From Amblyornis subalaris (lineage: Eukaryota; Chordata; Aves; Passeriformes; Ptilonorhynchidae): 64,000 nucleotides of DNA. The notes below the pieces were generated by a model that had not been told where the DNA came from, did no database searches, and saw only the letters and a program-made list of their open reading frames with translations. Positions 25,501 to 38,309 of this stretch are shown piece after piece (the first letter of the stretch is position 1; every line of letters starts with the position of its first letter). Location: positions 4,722,615 through 4,786,614 of the forward strand of contig JACAXG010000034.1 in NCBI GenBank assembly GCA_018881555.1. Direction: 5' to 3'. The translations under genes were made by a program, and so were the position numbers.

Positions 25501-27838
25501 ACTAGAGACTTCTTCGTGAGAGGGCTTTTTGAGAGAGAGACATCATTTGTAAAGTGTTCCTAGCAAAATGTACCTGGTTTTCCACTTTTAGACATTCGAA
25601 TGCATTTCACCGGATCAGCAACATATAAAACTATGTAAAATCACTGTCACAGATACAGTAGATTGCACTCCAAGTAGTTTTTGCACTTTCTAAATTCACA
25701 AAACCCAAACCTTAAGCCATTCATGACAGTCACACACTTACAATCTATTCCCATCTGCAATCTCTTNCTTTCTCATCTATTACACTGAGCTTACAAATCC
25801 TTGGGGTAGGAACAGCCTTTGTTCTATCCATATTGTCTACCAACACAGAACTATGACTCTTGGACACCACCACAATCGATATTGTGGTAGATCCTCGTGG
25901 CCCACATTAAGCAGGTTTTGGATCCAGTGACTATCCCAAGACTTATTAAATGTGATGGCTAAACATAAGGAGTAATTAAGTCCCTTTAAGTGAATAGCTT
26001 CTCAGGCAAAAATAGAAGCTACCATCCAAAGTAATAAATAGTGTATAGAAAGTCCAGACCAAAGCCCCATGGGGCTCTGATTACAGAGTAAAAGGCATGG
26101 GACTGTTCCCACACTGTGGACATATATTTTGGATGAAGAAAAAGATCAAGTATCAAAAAGGAACAACCATAACCTTGGCTCCAGGATCATGGAGACAGAC
26201 ATCTCAGAGGCATTGCACTGGCTCAAGGGGAACACTTGGCATTTACACTCAGGGGGAAGAAAACGATTGCCACTGTCCCACGAATTGTTTCACATGTTTT
26301 GCCCTTCTATGTCCAAAATACACATCAGACTCTCAGAACTTTGGAAAATTAGAGGAGAAAAGAGGGACAGAGAAAATTATAAGAGTGGTAATTAACACAG
26401 TATTTAGATATTCCCTTTGAATAGAAATCTGGGACTGCATGTCCCCTGAGATCCTTAAGCAGCAGCCCACAGGGATCATTTTTCCCTTTGGTTCAGAGAG
26501 CAAGTATGACAGAAGTTGATTCTTTCATTGCAAATCCTTGTGGATTACAAGAACCACAACAGCAGAATCACTAGACTTTGATTCTAGTTCCAGATTGAGA
26601 TTCATCAAGGAGTGCCTCTAGCAAAGACTGACAGTACTGAGCGCTGACATGGGCTTGTAACACACACAAATTGTCTTACTAGCACGCCTTATTCTCGTGC
26701 TACCATTTCCCTAGTGTTCAAACTGGATAAAGGAATACTTCAGACCACAGAGTTCTCCATCTACCTGCAATGACTGTATTTCTTTAATACAGTGAAAGCT
26801 AAAAAAAAGACTGCTGTGATCAGATATGGAACAGTGGATCTTGATTTATAGGTGCTCATTTTTCAGCAGCAGAATTCATTAACTGGAACCCAAGTTGCAG
26901 TTCCAATTCATTGTCAGGAACCCAGCCTTGCAACCGTGTCTGACAACTGCAGGGTGTTTGCTGACTCTTTGAACTCTTGTACACTACTGCTGGGGAAAAT
27001 GGCAACTTTAAGCTGAGAATAATAGACGAGCACAGATGCTTTGTTTATGCTCACAGAGTATTCGCTTTCAGATGCACATTTGCCAACTAAAGCATGATAA
27101 TATCAATTCATTGGGGAAGTACTTTGTCTAGGTGCCTTCAAAAATAATTATAGCCATAAAGGGAACAATTTACACTCCCTGCGTTCATTAATTACAGGGC
27201 GACCACAGTGCTTACACGGCATACAAAGACTATAATGTTTTGTATACACAACTAAGGCTAGAGACGTTACAAGCTGGGCTGGTGATATTTAGTTGACCCA
27301 ATAAAGAGTTACTTGCGAACGTAGGCATGAGACAAATACATAGCTGTGTTGCTGATGAGTACCCAATACTTGTCAAAATTCAATTCTAAATTATTCCTCT
27401 AAAGTTTTGTATATCTCTTACAATGAGCTGCATTTAAACTACAAGGTATTCCTCTACTGCTGCATGTGGAAAGCAGCTAAATATGTCTCAGGTGCTTCTT
27501 TGTTGTATTTCCCTTCCATCATGCTTTTGTTTTAAAATGGAACAATTAGAATAGGTGTTTGGGATTTTTCGGCTGGAGCACAAAAGTAAATAACAGTTGT
27601 CCTGAAGGTCTCACATCGGTTTTAATGCTAGAAATTTCTTTTCAAAATACAGTGCGTGCATTTTAATTGCATTTCAGTTAGCACCTAAAGATTTAGAGTC
27701 CTAGATAAAACATTATCTAAGATGTTGTGTGGAAGAACGAGGATTTAACAGCTGAGGCTGGAGCAAACCTCCTCCCTTCCTCCCTCCCTCAGGCGGTGCG
27801 GGGCAGCCCTGGCGGCACCCCTGCTCGCCCTGTGGGTG

Positions 27839-27890
27839 CAGGATGCGGGATGTGGGATCCTGGATCAGGGATGCTGGATGCGGGATGGGC
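27839..27890 (+). repeat. GGATGCG-type imperfect minisatellite
   Basis: About six imperfect 7-9-bp units (ggatgcg, ggatgtg, ggatcct, ggatcag, ggatgct and so on) within a G+C-rich segment at about 27770-28030 that contrasts with its AT-rich surroundings. Overlapping open frames on both strands reflect the repeat and composition. Confidence 0.75.
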
Positions 27891-30179
27891 CAGCCGAATG
27901 GGGTGGGCTGGGCCAGGCAATGCAGACTGTGCGGGCTGGGCCCAGCTCCCTCTCAGCCCAGGGCAGAGCCCACCTGCCCGCAGCGGGACGTGGCTCAAAC
28001 CTCCAGCAGCACCCTGCTTCACCTCCCCGACTCTGGGGTAAATAAAGCTTTCCCTAATCCTTTTGGATTAGCCAAACTGCCTATTTTGAACAGTTGCTAA
28101 AGTGCATTTTTGCCCAGGTCCCCTCCGGCACAGACCCCCCACCTCCCTCCTGTCCTTGCTCCCACACCCTGGTGTGCATTACACCTGTCCCAGCCCAATG
28201 GGACATAAACACAACCACAAACCCTCCCAGCTGCATATTCAAAGTAGAAAATCTGCTTCTTACTTTGCTACCTANATTGCTACACTGGAAAACTGTGCTG
28301 GAAAACTCCTGGCCTCCTGCTTTCCCACCCTGCAAACCTTGGATTTCCATGTCCTTACCACAGCTCCCTTAGTGAAGTCAAATGCCGGCCCCAGACACAG
28401 CCTCCCCCGGTACTTGCTTCTTGTACAAGTCTTTTATTATTTACCTACCTAAACATGAATTTAAGGAGACAACTTGTACATAAAACTCTTGCCTATGAAA
28501 GACAGTCTTAAATAAACTATCGATGGATTGACTTCCTTTGGTGCAAGGCAATGGTCAAGTCCATTCTGTGAATGGGAGACCTTTCCCCTTTGCTATATTA
28601 TATTCATACAAATCATAAATAAGTGAGAGCTGTCCTGAATTTTGGCGGGTAATGGTTGGTTTGTCCATCTTGTGCCTCCTGTGTTGTGTTTACCTGTGAG
28701 GTCATACGGGGAAAGAAAAATGCTGTCTCAACTTGCTAAGGGCTCAGGCAGATACCAGGCCTGAGTTGAACCGAGTTGCAATTTTTTTAAATAAGCCACA
28801 AAAAATTTCAGTGCTGTTGCTGATATATTTTCCAGCTGTTTCTTCATTCCTTCAATGCACGTTGAGACTCCTTAATTCATAGCTGTCCACGTATCTTCAT
28901 TCCCTCCTCTGAGTTATTCCTTCTAATCTCAGCATGGCTTCTGGATTTTATTTTGATCATCTCTGTAAAGTTTAAATCTCCTTTTCTTGCTTAACTTGGA
29001 GCTAGGTATCACTGCCTGGTCTTCCCCACAAGAAGACACCAAACCTTAAGAGGCGTACAAACCCGCAGAATTAAGATAATATACCTCGAGGAGGCAACAG
29101 GAAAGGACAGTGCTGTCTGGCCACTGAAAAGCAAGAAACTAACAGGCAGCATGAAGAGAGGCTGCACATTTGCAGATAAGGAACACAGTTTTGTGGAGAT
29201 CTGTCTGAAAATAGGCTCTGCTTTGCATGAAAGCTTAAATATGAAACTGTAGCTATCAGTAGTTTTATTTTCAAAGACTGTGTTTTCCTTTAGACCATGA
29301 ATCTTATAAACATGCACTACTGTGTGCTATGCAGCTTAGTACAAGGGATTTTCCAATCACTGTCTACATCTTAATGAAAACAAACCTCACTTTGCAAAAT
29401 TCATTTGCAGAAAAAAATCCAGAGATATTTATATCATCTCTTATTTTTCTTAGAATGGAAATCATTGGTTTTCTGCTGTGCTGAAGACTGTTCAGAGAAG
29501 CATGGCAGTGACATAGAGAGGATTTTATGAACATTAAAACTCTGGATGTGAGATGCTCTGCTCTCCAGCAGAGGGACTTCCACAGTTTGCTTGAAACATA
29601 TTCTTCTTTTGTGACAGTCATGCTCAGAGCACATGTACCCTGTGCCACCGGGATATCTGAGGTCATCGATGGAATGTAATCCTTTGTTACCCTGAGGTGA
29701 AGATGTGGAGAATGACAGGATGGCAGGGAAACATCACTGCATAGCCGTGATACCTGTGACTCCAAATCCTGCTTGCTTTACACAAGTGAGCAGTTTTGTT
29801 CACTGTGGGGGTCCCCTGACAAGACTGAGCATTTACCACCGCAGGGTGAAACACCTGACTGTGCCTGGCACAGAAGTCTCAGGCACCAGCACAGAAGCTC
29901 CAGCAATATGGGTGAGGAGTTATTTACTGGGGCATCTGTGGACCGTGTTTATTGTACTTTATAAACCTCACATAGTGGTTAAATTTTACTGTTCTCTGTA
30001 CACTTAGATGGCTACAAAAACTGTTACTTGTTTTCATTTCCATATAAAGGCCAAATGGATGGATTTTACTGTCTCTAATGTTATTCACACATTTCTTATC
30101 TGTAAGTTATAACTTGCTGTACTTTCTATAACATTTTTCCATTCCCTATAAGCTTTCTGCAAAAACCAGAGAACCTTTA

Positions 30180-30935
30180 TAGAATGAGAATCGTTTAGGT
30201 TATAAAAAGCCTTAAGATGATGAAGTCCAATCACTAACCCAGCACTGAAAAGCGCACCACTAAACCATGTTCCCAAGTGCCACATCTACACATCTTTTAA
30301 ATACCTCCAGGGATGATAGGATGGACTCCACCACTTTCCTGGGCAGCCTGTTCCATTGCTTAACAACCTCTCCATGAAGAAATTTTTCCTAATATAAACA
30401 CATGATATCCTACTATGTGTGTCTAAGTGCTATAGCAGATCACTGACCATTCCCCCTTGGATTATGGGGGCTTCATCAGCTCCGTGTCCCCGTGTTCCAG
30501 CTCAGGGGGCTGGTACCCAAAGAACAGCTAGTCTTACTATTGAACACTGAGGCAAAGCAGGCATTAAGTATCTCAGCCTTTTTACCACCCTATATCACTA
30601 TGTTTCCTCCCTCATCCAATAAACGATGGAGATTCTCCTTAGACTTCCTTTTGCTGCTAATGTATTTACAGAAACATTTTTTACTGTCCTTTATCGCCAT
30701 TGACAGATAAAATGCTAGTCAGGATTTGACCCTTCTAATTTCCTCCCTGCATAACCTCATGACACCCTTGTCTTCCTGAGCTGCCTGTCCTTTCTTCCAA
30801 ACTTCACAAACTCTCCTTTTTTCCTGAGTTCCAGCTAGAACTGTTCAGACAGGCTGGTCATCTTCCCTGTTGGTTTGTCTTTTGGCACATGAGGATGGCC
30901 TGCTCCTGCACCTTTAAGATTTCCTTCCTTCCTCT
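30180..30935 (-). mobile_element. CR1 non-LTR retrotransposon, internally deleted
   Basis: Read on the minus strand this is one CR1 copy. The part at about 30935-30415 matches the region of CR1 ORF2 between endonuclease and reverse transcriptase as I know it from bird genomes (landmarks include the reverse complement of ggatggagattctccttag and of ccttggattatgggggcttc). The part at about 30400-30180 is the CR1 3' end (reverse complements of ctaacccagcactg, accatgttcccaagtgccac, cctccagggatg and gcagcctgttccattgctta). The reverse-transcriptase core that should lie between is missing at about 30385-30415. Stops and frameshifts make it non-functional. The upper boundary runs into a CTTT-rich stretch. 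Confidence 0.88.
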
Positions 30936-30955
30936 TTCTTTCTTTTCTTTGCAAG
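30915..30955 (+). repeat. CTTT/CCTT-rich simple repeat
   Basis: A pyrimidine-rich run (ttccttccttcctctttctttcttttcttt) at the 5' edge of the CR1 copy. Confidence 0.75.
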
Positions 30956-33900
30956 GCAATATGTGATATTTAGAACAGTTCTCTGCTACTTACACCCCTC
31001 ACTTTGGGATATTTATATTTAGGTATGCATTTAGGAAACACAGTTATATGCCACTTTCACAGCTCAAAAAGATTCTATGCTTCTGCCATATTACAGTTCC
31101 AAGCTCCCCATCTGACTTCCTCTGCTACTTCCTTAATTTCTAATGTTGTCCTTTCACAACCAATTACTTCAGTTCCAAGATAAACTTCTGTTTATCTTTC
31201 AGTTGAAATTGAGACAATTCATGACTTCATCCAATGCTGCTTTCTGCAACCAGCTCTTTCCAAATGCCCTTACCATTTCCCAGAACTGAGGAAAGAATGG
31301 CAGGCTCTCGCTGGCTTAGCATCTTAGTAAATGCTGGCTGCCATTACAAAACAGAATTTTTAATGTTCTCTGTCAGAGACCAGCCACGTAAGTTATATCT
31401 GCTTATAAGCCCTTTCTTTTTATTTTTTAGTGATCCCTCTAATGCTTACCATCAATACACGATAAATAGGTACTGTGAATACTAACTGATTAATCCCCAC
31501 AATTCCTACACCAATAAGCAAACAAGAAATGAGAAAATAAGGCATAGGGGAGTTAAATATCAATAGTTACATAATTAGCCAATATTTGATTGGAATTTTA
31601 ATATAGCTTTCCTTAGATCAGACCTGTTTTTAGTTACTAAGCATACTCACCACTTTGAATGATTGTATTACAAATTATGGGCTTTGTAAGCTCAGTTGCA
31701 AATTTGTCTTTTTCCACAAATAAAACATTTTGAAACCCATCAGTTTGGGATCCATGAAGATTTGAGAAAACCAATTAACAGCAATCTGCCCTTTCCCAGA
31801 TCTTGTATCGCTGTATGAATGAGAACTGTGCCCGTCTGATCAACAAAGAGGTGAATAACACAACACTTCTTAATCTTNTGGAAAGTCTAACTGCTCATTA
31901 TGGTGTTGTTAAGGAAAGCAGTATCAATACAATCAATAGCCACAGTACACAAAAATAGATACCCTGTATGCCACAGTCAGATTGAGAATGGGCTAACGGC
32001 CCAGCTCTTTGAAACACATTTCACCTGTCACAGATTATTTGCACATTAAGATAGAAAAGGTGTTGAAAGAACAATCAATGTTTTTATCTGCCATGGAGAA
32101 AATCAGACTTTTGTCATTCCACTGAAATCAGGGTCAAATCCACACCTGTAAAAAATATGCTATCATAATAAATGGCAATAAAATAGGTGGACAGTAAGAG
32201 ATTGTCAGCTTGCAGGGAAGACTTAAGGAGAGAAGGCTTGCACTAGTTTTTCTCGTTTTTCATGAAGTCATGACCATACCATACATTATTCAATTAACAA
32301 GATCACCCTCCTACAGTCACTTGAAAATTCCTCTTATCATCTTTGTTCCTTTCTTCTGTATGAATTGAGGTGGATTTTTCCCTTCACAGTTTCAGTGAAC
32401 CCTGGCCACAGCTTCTAAGAGGCTCATTATCTCTTCTATCACATCAGCTTCTGCTTTCAAGGCTTATTGTTTAGTTCTTAGTATAAACTGACAGGCTAAA
32501 ATCCCTTCAAAACACCCAAGGTGCCTTTGCCACTGAGTAAACAGCAAAGCATCATGTGTGCTGTAAGACCCATTTAATCAAAAATATATACTACATGAAC
32601 ACTGGGACACTGAAAATCTTTGGAAGTAGAATTACCCTAATTTCTCCCTTAGATGAAGGAACACTTGTGTTATTTAAATGGGCNGTCATTTTGAATCTCC
32701 ATTATGGATTTGATTTGCTTATGGAAAATATGCTCTAGAAATGTGCAGAAATATCCATCAGCCTTCGTGTCTGGCAGGGCTCAGAAGTAATACAAGAGCA
32801 TCAGTTCATACAGGTTACAGGATTGTAACCTGCATAGACTATGCTATCCAAATATAACCTTCCTAGCAGTCACTGGCTGGCTGAGGTGAGTAAATTAACC
32901 TTACTCTTCTGGTCTTTACTTTGATCAAGACCTTATGGAAGCAACTTGCCAAGCTACAAACACAAATATGTGATTATTGCAAAGCAGTCCTTGGGGAGTT
33001 TTCCACTCAAACCTCACTGAGATTCAATAGGATTTTAGGGACTAATTCCCTGAAAGACATTCAAAAATTCTCCATCTAAGTAAGGGTGTCTGTGTGTGCA
33101 TCCATATATGTATGTGCACATAAATACATCCATGTTCCTGTCTCCCTGTGCACATACACCCCACACGTACTCACGAGCGATGTGGTGCTGGAGTGCTTTG
33201 ACAGAAGCCATTCACACGATGTTTAAGCAAAACCTCTTCTTTCAATTGCTACTCTCAGTTCTGTCAAACTAATAATACAGGTCTGTGCAACAAAATGTTA
33301 CAATATCAGCATTAGCATACAAAATAAAGGTAAGTATAGGTTTCCCATGTCTTTATTTCTTTTCCATTTTCTCTCTATCAGAGAAATTTGCCAAACCCAA
33401 ACACTTTCATTTCTTTCTATGTGGCAGTTTTGTTTTTGATGAGGAAAAAAAAAGAAGTATCTCTGTTTAAGATAAAAGGAGATGTGTCCCCTTTGATTTG
33501 TTTTTTTTGATTCCTAACAACATACAATAAATGTAACTACAGTGGACTATTTAATAGTCCTGTAAGCATTACATGGTCTACAGCTGAAGAGAGTCTAGCT
33601 GCCTCAACTAAACAAAATCACTTGCTGTAAGAGCAGTTTTCAGGACACTGATAAATCACAGTGTAATACAATCATGCATTAAGCTCCAACCAAATGTGAG
33701 ACTGGCACAAATATTATAGTACAACTGGGCAGAAGTCAAGTATGTACAAGTCATTGACAAACATTGGTGTAAGTGCTCTAGACGAGACATTTAAAAGAAA
33801 TTTACACAAAAACATAGATTAAATTTATCAAAGTTTGATAAATTTTTAGACAGTAAAAAAGTACAGAAAACATGAAAAAATAAAAAACCCAGCCAGTTCA

Positions 33901-34142
33901 TACAGTACAGTTTTACTACATTTCTATTACAGAATGAAGACAGAAAAAGATACAAGGAATTAAGAGCAAAGAAAATTCTGCTGGCTGTGGCCAGTGGAAT
34001 TTCATTGCCGATGAGGGATGCGCACACACAGATGCACGCACACGCACAGAAAACAAAGACAAAAACCCAAAAAAATCATTTACTGTAACAAATGACAGAC
34101 AGAGAGGTGAGGACATTTGGCATGTTGCAGCACATGGAGTCA

Positions 34143-34286
<144 letters not shown>

Positions 34287-37200
34287 ANAGACACCAGTCA
34301 ACGGCAGGAGGGTACTGCTGCAGCCAGCTGAAACGCTGTGGAGCCAGGATTCCCTCGAAATGGAGACTCCAGGCTTGGTTACTCTTTAAAGTCTTGGGCA
34401 TTTGGCTGAATCGTGAGCAGAAGCTGAGGCTGGAAGAGGGGTTAAGACAGAACCCATGCCCTGTCCTGGCCTCTTTGCTCTGGCACCTCTGAAGCTGAAG
34501 TATAGAGCATAAAACAGCAGACAGATAGGAAGAATATAAAATAAGCATTCTTGTTGCCCCACTCCCCCATCTCCAGCACCTCTTCTACTCCTCATGTAAT
34601 ACAGCAATGATTAAGGGAGTTACAGAGGCTTCTGGTTCCATGTCTCCATCCCAGAGCTGAGGGACACGGCAGCCCAAAGACTCTCTGTGCTGAAGCAAAG
34701 CATGAAACACCAGAAAATGAAGGAGGCAGTGTATAAAAGTGGTGAGGGTACTGACACACTCGGGGATCTGGAATGACACCAAAAATACTTGGGAATCTGA
34801 TGTCAGTGGCAGTGAATTGAGAGATATAAAGTAGGAAGAAAGGAGAGAAATCAGAACATCAGCAGTGGCCAAGTCAGTTGCCCAGAATCAAGGTGATAAC
34901 AGAAGCAGAGTTCGCCTTGAGAGAAAGCTCCATTTTAGAGAAGAACTGCAAGAAATGACACAGTTATTTGATTTTCCTTCTGCTGTTTTATCTGGAGTCG
35001 TTTCTGAGAAGGCTCCCCATTGATTTCCAGCACAGGTTACTATTGTACACACTGACACGAGGTGACCATGCAGCTCAGGAGGCCTGGATGAAGGTTTTTT
35101 TATCTAAGCCATGCTGACACCCATGCGCTACCCCAGCATTCAACTGGTCTAGAGAAAACTGTCTTTTCCTGAGAAAATAATCTTCCAGTTTCTGCCCGAG
35201 AAATATTTTTGTCCCTACATTTCCTTTATATTCCTGAGGAAACACCTCCCAGCCTATGACTCGGCTCAGATCAATGTGTTCATTCTCCTCATGTTTCATA
35301 AACCTTCTTCCCAGCCCTGCACCTGCTTCTTCTATTTAGTGGGCAAACACTGGGAGCATTTACACTTACCAGACACACTTGGTACAATAACAGAGTCTCA
35401 CTTTTAGCAGTGACAGTACTGCTTTACCATGAATATCGAGTAATTATAATAGCATGCCTCGCTACAATTTAAAGAATTTTAGTTTTTTTAAATAAGGTTT
35501 AAAGAATTCCTCCAATTCCATGTTTTCAAGAAGAGAGGAAGCACCCATGCCTTGTGCAGTCATGGTTTAGCAAGTTTGCTTCCGAAGCATATATTTTGTC
35601 ACGTCTTTTGCTTGTGTCTGTCTGAAATTTATTTTCTCATGCCTCATTTACACTGCTGCTTTGTCTGTGTTTGTTTTACACTAATTTCTCTATTTCCTAT
35701 GTGGATCTCTAGTGTCACCACTAGCCACNGGTTGCACCATGGTTTGAAAGGAAGAAGATGTCTATGACATCCTTAAGGTCACTTGGCACACCTTGGAAAC
35801 TTGAGGACAGCTGGCACATTACTGCACATACCAGAAACATGTTGAAATGGGTTCTTCCAATCTCATTGTCACCTTAAATGCTTATTTTCCTCAGACATTT
35901 CAGAATTCAATAGGGCGTGGAGAAGAGATATCCACTTATGCTGGAGCACTTACACCAATGAAAGCATCTGTAAGGGTGAATATTCATCAACTAAATATTA
36001 ATAGGTTAGTTAACATCCAGCTGGCTGAGCAGCAAAAATATTTATGCTGTTCGCCAAATGCATTATTGAATTCACTCACTCCTAGTCAGTCTGCAAACAC
36101 ACCACGAGTCAACACAGCAGTAGGAACGCAGGAAGGAGCAGACTGGTCTCCTCCATAACCTTGCTTTTTGTACGGAGTCTGCTGCTTTNCTTTTTTTGGA
36201 CCTTGGCAGTTATTCTGAAGGTTGATTAGATTTGTTTTTGTTCTGATTTCACACTGTGTGCCAGATTTCTGACTGTTCCTTTCAGTAATATAGATATAAT
36301 AATGGATCTCATTATTATATCTTGTCTCTCATCTCCTGGAATTTTGCTGGGGTTTCAGAAAGGACAAGAATTGGGGTTTTTTTCAGTTGTTTTTCTGTAC
36401 TGCTAAGTTGAGATTCTGTTTCTGCTGTGACAAGCAGAATCAGACACTCAGCACATAAAAAACTCCAAGACACTGTCTGACTATGCTTCTGAATTATTTT
36501 CTTTGCTTTAGGAAAGCAGAGAGAAGTGTCATAATTTCCAGTTTGGATCTATGTGCAACAACAACAGATTACCATTTCCTTGCCAAAGAGACTTCTTTCA
36601 TCTGGCATTAAAGAAATAAAACCTATCACATACAGATGAAGTATTAGTTCCTTTATCTCCCTGTAATATATGTTACAGTATTAAGGAAACTATTGTGATT
36701 TCCGTTGTGATCCTCACCAAAAGGTGTCTCAGACATGGGTCCATCTAGCTTTTTGGTCTCAGTGGCAATATTTTTAGACCAAATAAAAACTGTATCCTAC
36801 TGTAATTAGTGGTCTGAGTAACAGCTTCACACCACACTTTACTGTGGGGGGAAAAAATCCATGGACAATCTGGTGCTTAAGTGCTGCCCAACTCACTGCT
36901 CTGTATTCTGCAGCATGTTATTTCTCAGCTGTGGACAGCTTATTCACTGTACTGGGGCTATCTGGGTTTTCCCTGACTTCTGAGAATATTAAAGGAAGAA
37001 CAACTACCGCTAGCAAATATCAGGGATGGTTTCTAGCGTTTAATTCACATTCATCTCTTGTGGATGATATTGAGACAGCTCAATATTAACATCTGAAATG
37101 AGTAGTCTCGGACTTGAGAAGCCCCCTTTGTGACAGCGATTCATGGTGTGGAGCTGAGTTCTATCAGCCACNCTGATGAGCACATAGGGAAGGCTCTGTA

Positions 37201-38274
37201 GGCCAGGGGATGAAGGGCNTGTGAGCAGCCATTCGAGATGGCCCTGGCAATCAATGGGCAGCATGAGGTTTGAATTCAACAAATTCTTGGAGGTAGCCAG
37301 AAAGCTGCAAAATGTTATGTTATGCACAAAAATGCTCATAAAATTCTGTTGCTGTATTTAACTGCTGGCACTTTGGTGGTGTTATTGTGCAGAGCTTCAA
37401 ATGACGCATCTCTCACACTGCGGCGTGCTGCAAAAAATGCACTGCTGGCCTCTGGGAGCCTGGTGCAGTGTACTGCTAGTGGGATGGTGGGCTACTGTCC
37501 CTCAGTCCCCTGTTATGTTACCCACAGTGGCCACAACACTCAGACAGNGGAGTGGGACCACAGCCAGCCCACACCAAATGAACCCACACACGGAGTCAGC
37601 CACAATGGCACGAGCATCACTGCACTCCCATGTGGGAACTGAGGCCTGACAACACCAGGAGGATTGCACATGGACATAGGCAAGTGGATAGACCCAAAGG
37701 GCAGCATTTTAAGGATGAGAGTTTTAGGAGAGACTGTCCAACACAGAAATACAGGTTTCCAATCACAAATAGGATTGCCTTAAAGTTGTGTACTTAATTG
37801 TGTATCTAAGCACTCATAGAAATGGCCTGTTTTCCGAAAGTGCAAGGCCTGCTGTCATGACTAAAGATGTAGAGGCTTGGCTGATTGCATGTGGGACAAG
37901 GGATGTTGTAGGATTTTCCTCAATAAAGCACAGTGCTGAAATGCCACAAGGTTTTATGGAAATACTTTCAGTCAGTTTTATACCAATGTGCTGTGGTTTA
38001 TATATTCTCCAGAAGTACAACAACTCTTCATGATTTTTATTTTTGGATCTTAATGGGAAGAATTCTTTATTCATCCAAGGAAGCCTTCATTCTGCCTATC
38101 CTAATCTTAATTCAAAAAAATACTCTGGCTGTCACTTACATTGGAGAAGCTTCTTATCCTGTCACAGTCTCTTCTTTGCACATGAAAAGAGAAATATTGC
38201 TTATTTGCTACAGCTGCCAAGAAATGCGTTTTGAATTAAACAAGGCAATGTGACAGGCTGAGAGCAATCACATG

Positions 38275-38309
38275 AAAAAAAAAAAGAAGAAAAAGAAGAA
38301 AAAGAAAAC
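38275..38309 (+). repeat. A-run followed by GAA/GAAAAA-rich tract
   Basis: Eleven A residues followed by agaagaaaaagaagaaaaag. Purine-only on the plus strand and pyrimidine-only on the gene strand. Confidence 0.9.
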
